A DNA stretch of 40,988 bases, taken from assembly GCA_026129905.1 (NCBI GenBank), contig JAHCHE010000050.1, positions 1 to 40,988 on the forward strand, read 5' to 3'. The notes under the pieces were generated by a model. The model was not told where the DNA came from and did no database searches. It saw only the letters and a list, made by a program, of their open reading frames with translations. Each line of letters starts with the position of its first letter. Position 1 is the first letter of the stretch. Origin of the DNA: Bryobacteraceae bacterium (lineage in GTDB: Bacteria > Acidobacteriota > Terriglobia > Bryobacterales > Bryobacteraceae). The position numbers were made by a program, and so were the translations under genes. Below, one piece after another: positions 36,640-40,988 of this stretch.

Positions 36640-37821
36640 CTAGATCACCAGGTTGTGCACATCGAAGCTCTCGGCGCCGTTGACCCGCACGCGCACGGGA
36701 TAGGTCCCGGCGGGCAGGTTCGCCGGCGCCGGCAGGACAATATGATCGGTCTCGCTCGTCGTGTATGCCGCCGGTGGGACCACTCGATCGCCCACCAGGG
36801 TCATGCACTCCTTTCCGTCCTGAAACAGCCGGACGCCGTGCGGGTCCAGTTGCGGAGGGTTGCCCGCCGTCACCGTGAGTTGGGTGACGCGCGGAACCAG
36901 GACAAACACCGAGAGGTTCGAGGAGACCCCGCGGTGCGGCACGGGCGGGTCACCCAGAAGAATATCGACCGAGACCCGAATGGTAACCGGACCCGGCTGG
37001 AGCGCGGCGATATCGGGAATTGTCGCTTCCATCCGGTTCGGCTTTTTCGAGACGATCGAGGCGGTTGCGTCCTCATCGTTTAGCAGCAGGCGCGCGTCGC
37101 CGGAGAGGTTCTGGCCTTTCAGCGCCAGCCGGTCGCCGATTCGCGCGTAAGCGACGCGTTCGCGGTTGGTGGCATCGCCCTGGCGGATGACGAGCGCCTC
37201 GTCGATGCGGGGTCTGGCGATGGGCGCCACCACGACGCGCACACCACCGCCCGGGCCTTCGCCTATCAGGCCCGGCGCGCTCCGCTGGATGCGGCTTTGG
37301 ATCTGGACGACGGTGGCCTTGTAGCCCACGGACAGGCGGTACGGCGTGTTCAGGGCGACCCAGACTTTCGTGACATCTTCAACGGTCAGCGGCTCGAGGG
37401 TGATCTTGGCGGGTTCCACCGCGTCCTCAAGCGATGGATCGAGAATGTCGCCCACCAAGTAAGGATGATCGTGTAAAGCGCGCATGGCGTCGCCCATAAT
37501 CTGGTGCGCCTCAATCTGGTCCCCTTCGTCGGATTCCGCGTAGGCGGTCAGCAGGTAGTGGAGATCGAGCACCACCGGCGGATGGCCGTATTCGCCCGCG
37601 CCCGCCGCACCCGGCAGGTCCTGGTTTTTCAGGTACGGACACTCGGTGACCTGGTACAGGAAGAGATTGACGCGCTTGCCTTCGGCGTCCTGGTCGGGCA
37701 GGCCGACGGTGATTTTCACGCGATCGTCGGAGGCGACATCGGCCCGGTTCAGGAACATGAATGTTTCGAGCAGGTTCTTGATCGAGCTGGAAACTCCCTG
37801 GATCGCGCGGTAGTCGCTCAT
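36640..37821 (-). CDS. Tail terminator protein (DUF4255 / Pvc16 N-terminal family)
   Basis: The first about 190 residues match DUF4255/Pvc16: MSDYRAIQGVSSSIKNLLE, VNLFLYQVTECPYLKNQDLPG, VVLDLHYLLTAYAESDEGDQ, IMGDAMRALHDHPYL and VWVALNTPYRLSVGYKA. The protein continues to 393 residues with two Ig-like/IPT-like beta domains (for example DRLALKGQNLSGDARLLLND and LPAGTYPVRVRVNG). Pvc16 caps the tube and sheath at the end distal to the baseplate. The extra beta domains could face outwards. The ATG lies 6 bp after the previous stop, and the GTG of the ATPase follows 2 bp after this gene. Confidence 0.88.
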   Translation of the reverse strand: MSDYRAIQGVSSSIKNLLETFMFLNRADVASDDRVKITVGLPDQDAEGKRVNLFLYQVTECPYLKNQDLPGAAGAGEYGHPPVVLDLHYLLTAYAESDEGDQIEAHQIMGDAMRALHDHPYLVGDILDPSLEDAVEPAKITLEPLTVEDVTKVWVALNTPYRLSVGYKATVVQIQSRIQRSAPGLIGEGPGGGVRVVVAPIARPRIDEALVIRQGDATNRERVAYARIGDRLALKGQNLSGDARLLLNDEDATASIVSKKPNRMEATIPDIAALQPGPVTIRVSVDILLGDPPVPHRGVSSNLSVFVLVPRVTQLTVTAGNPPQLDPHGVRLFQDGKECMTLVGDRVVPPAAYTTSETDHIVLPAPANLPAGTYPVRVRVNGAESFDVHNLVI

Positions 37822-37827
37822 CGTCGC

Positions 37828-38847
37828 TTACTCCCGAAACCATGCCGAGTACTGCCGGACGGACCGGTAGGCCTCGAATCCCTCAACCGGCTCGCTGGGC
37901 GCGGGCTGCGGCTCCGGCGCGCGCACGGCGGCGGGAGGCGGCGGGGCCGTGCGGATCTCGATGGAGCCGATCTTCACCTCGACGTTATTTTCCGGCTGGG
38001 AAACCTTGGCGGCAGGTGGAACCTGAAGAGGCGCCTCCGGCAGCGGGGCGGGACGGAGAACCGGTTCGGGCGGGCGAACGGTGTCCGCTTCTTCAGGAAT
38101 CTCTTCGCGCCGCGACGGTGTGAGCTTTACCGGCGGCGGCTGCTCGACGGTGCGCGGCGTCAAGGCAGGTGCTCCACCGCGCGCGGGCGGGGCGCTCGGG
38201 GCCGGCGTCATCGCGGGCTCGCGGTGGGGTTGGTGGGCTGCCGCCGCCCGGACAGGCGGCGACTGCGCCTGCGGACGCGGAGCCTCTGCCGGCATCCGCC
38301 GCTCGACGACGACCTCGCGAAGCGCTTCCGCCAGTGCGGGCGGCGTTTCTCGCGGGGCTTCTGCCGGGGCGGGGCGTATCATTGACGGATGCGCCTCGAT
38401 GCGCCCGGTCGGCGGGACGGCTTCTGTGCGCACCTCGCGCTCGACCACTTTCTCGCGAACAATCGCTTTCTCGCGGACGACTTCGCGAACTTCGACGGGC
38501 GGCGCAGCAGCCGGTTCCCGGAGGATCTCGCGATGCTCCAGGTGAACCTCGCGGGTGTGTTCGGCCGTTGCCGGAGGCGGCAGGGGCGGCGGCAGTTCGG
38601 ACAGACGAGCCACGGGTGCAGGTTGCGGGCGCGGCCCCGGTTCGGGCGGTTTGGCGCGAGGCTCGAAGGGGCGGACTTCCGGATGGGGCGCGGGAAGCGG
38701 TCTCGGCGGCGCAAGCTGTTCGTCGACAATCTCTTCGAGCCGGGGTTCAGCGATCTCGGGTTCGTTCCACGAGGGCGGGACCTCCGGGGAGGTCAGGACG
38801 GGAACGCCCGCACCCCGCAGCGCCAGATTAATGAGGAAATCGCTCAC
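37828..38847 (-). CDS. Pro/Glu-rich adaptor with conserved ends
   Basis: This 339-residue protein has a short helical N-terminus (MSDFLINLALRGAGVPVL). A long disordered middle follows, dominated by P, A, E and R and including the charged repeat VREVVREKAIVREKVVERE. The C-terminal piece has VEVKIGSIEIRTAPPPP, then FEAYRSVRQYSAWFRE. The I-x-V-x-IG-x-I/V-E-V/I-R motif followed by a short tail with an aromatic residue is one I recognise from proteins located between the tube/hub genes and Pvc16 in many CIS operons. It might link sheath or tube to the terminator. The start is GTG at 38847. Low complexity makes homology search difficult outside the ends. Confidence 0.72.
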   Translation of the reverse strand: MSDFLINLALRGAGVPVLTSPEVPPSWNEPEIAEPRLEEIVDEQLAPPRPLPAPHPEVRPFEPRAKPPEPGPRPQPAPVARLSELPPPLPPPATAEHTREVHLEHREILREPAAAPPVEVREVVREKAIVREKVVEREVRTEAVPPTGRIEAHPSMIRPAPAEAPRETPPALAEALREVVVERRMPAEAPRPQAQSPPVRAAAAHQPHREPAMTPAPSAPPARGGAPALTPRTVEQPPPVKLTPSRREEIPEEADTVRPPEPVLRPAPLPEAPLQVPPAAKVSQPENNVEVKIGSIEIRTAPPPPAAVRAPEPQPAPSEPVEGFEAYRSVRQYSAWFRE

Positions 38848-38856
38848 CTGCGCACC

Positions 38857-39678
38857 TTATTCCAGTGCCTCCATCAGCATGTCGAGGTACCGTTTGCGTT
38901 TCGACGGGGTCAGCCCCAGGATTTCCGATTCGCCCCAGTGATAGTAGAAAGCCAGGAGGTGGACTTCGCGGTACAGTCCTCGCGACCGCATGGCCGATTC
39001 TTCAAAGAGGAAGGCGCCGGCGTCGAGCAGGGAGGTGAAGGCCTGGCCGCATTCGGGACAAGCGAGATTCAAGCGGATCTCCGCCTGCGGGTCCAGGTCG
39101 GCCATCCACGCGCTCACCACGTTCAGCGCCGTGTCCGGCAGTTCGCGCTCGTCCCATCCGGCACAACGGGCGAGCATCGCTCGCGCAGCCGCGGGGGCGT
39201 CACGGCGGGCCAAGTCCGCCACGGCCGCCTGGTCGGCGCCGGAGGGGAGCCGGAACCGGATAGTTCCCACATCCGGGAGATCGCGCTCCAAGTACTCCGG
39301 CAGGTCGCCGGCGGCGGGTTGCACCAATAGATCACGAACCCGGAGCGGTACGTCCATGTTTTTGCCGCAGTCGGGATTGGGACACCGCACCACCGGGTCG
39401 AGCTTGTCGCCGAAGGTCAGGCGGCGCACGTGGAGCAGCAGCGCCTCGCGGTCGCCGGCGGCCAGCTCCGCCGCAACCGCTGGAGTCACGGGCTCGTGGC
39501 CGATGCGCTCGACACACCGCGCCAGCAGCGCCGTGGCACGGACCGCCGGAGGCATGCCCGATCCGGCCTCGATGAGAAACTCCTGGTCCGCGCCGCTCAT
39601 AGGACGCAGCAATGCTTCCCTGCTTCGCGCGCCGCTGCGCCAGAGCCCGATGGGCAGCACGGCTGCGCTAGTGGTCAT
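38857..39678 (-). CDS. T4 gp26-like baseplate protein with split zinc site
   Basis: This 273-residue protein has Cys pairs C99/C104 (CPNPDCG) and C207/C210 (CPECG) that could hold one zinc ion. Between them is ESGADQAAVADLARRDAP-type helical sequence (SGADQAAVADLARRDAPAAA), and the end reads YHWGESEILGLTPSKRKRYL. Proteins of this build, related to the T4 gp26/gp28 baseplate-hub group, lie next to tube genes in CIS operons; the W-x-E-x-E-I-L-x-L-x-x-x-x-R-x-x-Y-L end is typical. The exact role is not known, but the place in the operon, 3 bp after the tube gene, supports assembly of the hub or the tube start. It is intact. Confidence 0.74.
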   Translation of the reverse strand: MTTSAAVLPIGLWRSGARSREALLRPMSGADQEFLIEAGSGMPPAVRATALLARCVERIGHEPVTPAVAAELAAGDREALLLHVRRLTFGDKLDPVVRCPNPDCGKNMDVPLRVRDLLVQPAAGDLPEYLERDLPDVGTIRFRLPSGADQAAVADLARRDAPAAARAMLARCAGWDERELPDTALNVVSAWMADLDPQAEIRLNLACPECGQAFTSLLDAGAFLFEESAMRSRGLYREVHLLAFYYHWGESEILGLTPSKRKRYLDMLMEALE

Positions 39679-39681
39679 GGC

Positions 39682-40203
39682 CTAGACCGTGGGTTCGGTG
39701 AACGAAGGCTCGGTAGGCTCGGTCACGTCCGTGTCACGCTCCCATCCTTCGTTCTCCAGCTTGATGGTCTGGATCGCCACGGCGTTCGCGTTGGCGTCCA
39801 GGTCGCTGAGAGCCTGGTATTCCGAAACCCAGCAGCGGAACACCTTGTACGAGATCACCTTCTGGCCGGCCTCGTTGAACAGGTCGATGATGATGTCCTT
39901 GCGGAAGTCCTTGAGCGAGACTTCGTTGTTCGACTGGAAGTTCCACACCTTGTTGACCCATTGCTCGAAGGTGACGTCATGAGTCACGCCGCGCTCCAGG
40001 GTGATGGGCTCGAACTTCGTCTTGCCGGGGGATTTTCTGGGGCTTGCCGGGTCGCCGCCTTCGCGGTGCTCGACCACTTCGGTGGTGCGTTTCAGCGCGC
40101 TAACCTTGCTGACGCCCGCCACGTAGCGGCCATCCCACTTCACGCGGAACTTGAAATTCTTGTACGGATCGAACCGGTTGGTGTTGACTGAAAACTGTGC
40201 CAT
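39682..40203 (-). CDS. Inner tube protein (gp19 family)
   Basis: This 173-residue protein has the gp19/Hcp-like tube signature: FDPYKNFKFRVKWDGRYVAGVSKVSALKRTTEVVEHREGGD (landmarks KFRVKWDG, AGVSKVSAL, EVVEHREGG). KFEPITLERGVTHDVTFEQWV follows, then FRKDIIIDLFNEAGQKVISYKVFRCWVSEYQA (key IIIDLFNEAGQ). Tube subunits stack into the channel that is pushed out when the sheath contracts. Only one tube gene lies in this window, and any second one would be outside. The ATG is 15 bp after the sheath stop. The gene is complete. Confidence 0.93.
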   Translation of the reverse strand: MAQFSVNTNRFDPYKNFKFRVKWDGRYVAGVSKVSALKRTTEVVEHREGGDPASPRKSPGKTKFEPITLERGVTHDVTFEQWVNKVWNFQSNNEVSLKDFRKDIIIDLFNEAGQKVISYKVFRCWVSEYQALSDLDANANAVAIQTIKLENEGWERDTDVTEPTEPSFTEPTV

Positions 40204-40218
40204 CTCCCGATCTCCTGG

Positions 40219-40821
40219 CTATGCGGCCACCTGGCCGGCGATCTGCTGGATCTTGATCACCACGAATTCGGCCGGCTTCAAGGGCGCGAACCCCACCACG
40301 ATGTTGACGACGCCGCGGTTGATGTCGTCCTGGGTGGTGGTTTCCTTGTCGCATTTCACAAAATAGGCCTCGCGGGGGGATTGTCCCTGGAAGGCGCCCT
40401 GCCGGAAGAGGTTTTGCATGAAGGCGCCCAGGTTCAGACGGATCTGGGCCCAGGTGGGTTCGTCGTTGGGTTCGAAAACCACCCACTGCGTGCCGCGAAA
40501 CAGGCTCTCCTCGATGTACAGCGCGACGCGGCGAACCGGGATGTACTTCCACTCCGACGCCAACACGTCGGCGCCGTCCAGGGTCCGCGATCCCCAGACC
40601 ACGTGTCCGGTCACCGGGAAGGTACGGAGGCAGTTCAGGCCGAGCGGGTTGAGCCGGCCGTTTTCTCCGTCGGTCATCTTTACGGCAAGCTCACGAGCGC
40701 CGGTGATAGTGGCTTCCAGGCCGGCCGGCGCTTTCCACACGCCGCGCGTGGCGTCGGTCCGTGCCATGGCGGGCACGGTCTGAGAAGGAACCAGGCGAAG
40801 GGGTTTGAACTCGAAGCGCAA
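40219..40821 (-). CDS. Tail sheath protein, C-terminal part only (5' end lost)
   Basis: The sheath C-terminal domain is unmistakable from ARTDATRGVWKAPAGLEATI (just after the ATG at 40767) through PVTGHVVWGSRTLDGAD, WKYIPVRRVALYIEESLFRG, FMQNLFRQGAFQGQSPREAYFVKCD and NIVVGFAPLKPAEFVVIKI to the stop. Full sheath proteins are usually 350-700 residues; only about 190 are here. Upstream, LRLVPSQTVPAM may still be sheath-like, but the frame closes by a stop at about 40836-40838, and none of the three frames encodes an upstream sheath domain. Instead, plus-strand Sel1-type coding text lies there. The sheath has therefore lost its N-terminal two thirds, unless an assembly error is responsible. A second, complete sheath gene may lie beyond the window, as CIS loci often carry two or three. 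Confidence 0.78.
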   Translation of the reverse strand: MRFEFKPLRLVPSQTVPAMARTDATRGVWKAPAGLEATITGARELAVKMTDGENGRLNPLGLNCLRTFPVTGHVVWGSRTLDGADVLASEWKYIPVRRVALYIEESLFRGTQWVVFEPNDEPTWAQIRLNLGAFMQNLFRQGAFQGQSPREAYFVKCDKETTTQDDINRGVVNIVVGFAPLKPAEFVVIKIQQIAGQVAA

Positions 40822-40829
40822 TCTGCGCA

Positions 40830-40943
40830 GGCGCCTTTAAGTGGTTTCTGAAGGCCGCAAAGCGCGGTCACAAAGATGCCGCTCACAACGTAGCCCACTA
40901 TTACGAAACCGGGCGCGGTGTTCGCCAAAACGTAACTGGTTAG
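40830..40943 (+). pseudogene. Sel1-repeat protein remnant
   Basis: In the plus frame that begins near 40830, FKWFLKAAKRGHKDAAHNV and AHYYETGRGVRQN read as one Sel1 repeat (pattern W-x-x-K-A-A-x-x-G-x-x-x-A-x-x-N-x-A/G-x-x-Y-x-x-G-x-G-V-x-x-N/D). The frame ends in TAG at 40941. No other repeat is found upstream, where the sequence becomes the sheath gene in the opposite orientation. The unit is thus cut off and stopped early. It probably comes from another gene that lost its remainder in a rearrangement. Confidence 0.6.
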
Positions 40944-40988
40944 CGACTTTCTCGCCGTCATCGGCGCGGGGTGTCCGTTTCCCGATCT

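Noticed and set aside
1-40988. CRISPR array, insertion sequence or integrase
   Set aside because: No regularly spaced repeats, no transposase or recombinase motifs and no terminal inverted repeats were found on reading both strands.

Overview
The window is GC-rich (roughly 64-65% by eye) and almost fully coding. The truncated repeat protein at the left edge is of a kind I associate with soil Acidobacteriota of the Bryobacterales/Solibacter type. The phylum call rests on that resemblance plus base composition and is only a moderate inference.

Layout. (1) 1-1050, + strand: a decayed cell-surface protein with two tandem Cys-containing beta domains followed by the start of a glycoside-hydrolase-like domain, with two frameshifts and no 3' part. 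(2) 1039-2244, - strand: an NTP_transf_5-type nucleotidyltransferase. (3) 2329-14489, + strand: a tightly overlapping 12-gene operon: a PqqD/RRE-like protein, nine glycosyltransferase-type proteins (two GT2, two GT4 with an extra C-terminal domain, two HlpA-like GT-A, one GT-D, one GT-C membrane transferase, one more GT4), a sulfotransferase and an HPr-kinase-like P-loop kinase. Three of the transferase families occur twice, at both ends of the operon. (4) 14455-15543, - strand: a second NTP_transf_5 protein without its catalytic aspartates. (5) 15544-16217: a non-coding gap with a probable terminator hairpin for the next unit.

(6) 16218-40821, - strand: one continuous contractile injection system (CIS/eCIS, phage-tail-like) operon, read right to left: sheath (C-terminal part only), tube, gp26-like zinc protein, Pro-rich adaptor, Pvc16/DUF4255 terminator, AAA+ ATPase, small protein, a 1547-residue multi-region protein (candidate effector or tape measure), tube-initiation/cap protein, LysM protein, gpD-like hub, gp5/VgrG spike, small conserved protein, gp25, two J-like baseplate proteins, a P2-I-like protein and a DUF6519/beta-helix protein. 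No membrane-anchoring T6SS genes (TssJLM) are present, so an extracellular or cytosolic CIS is the likeliest type. (7) 40830-40943, + strand: a Sel1-repeat remnant abutting the broken sheath gene.

The operon of region 3 looks like a surface glycan or glycopeptide assembly line: transferases build a glycan, a membrane GT-C enzyme and a sulfotransferase modify it, and the PqqD, kinase and nucleotidyltransferase set resembles peptide-tailoring modules known from lasso-peptide clusters. The CIS operon carries nearly everything needed for a contractile particle, but three of its genes contain single-base frame changes and the sheath has lost its N-terminal part. Four of the five frame changes in the window fit loss of one base from a presumed GGG/CCC run. 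Either assembly errors or real decay could explain this, and the raw reads would decide.
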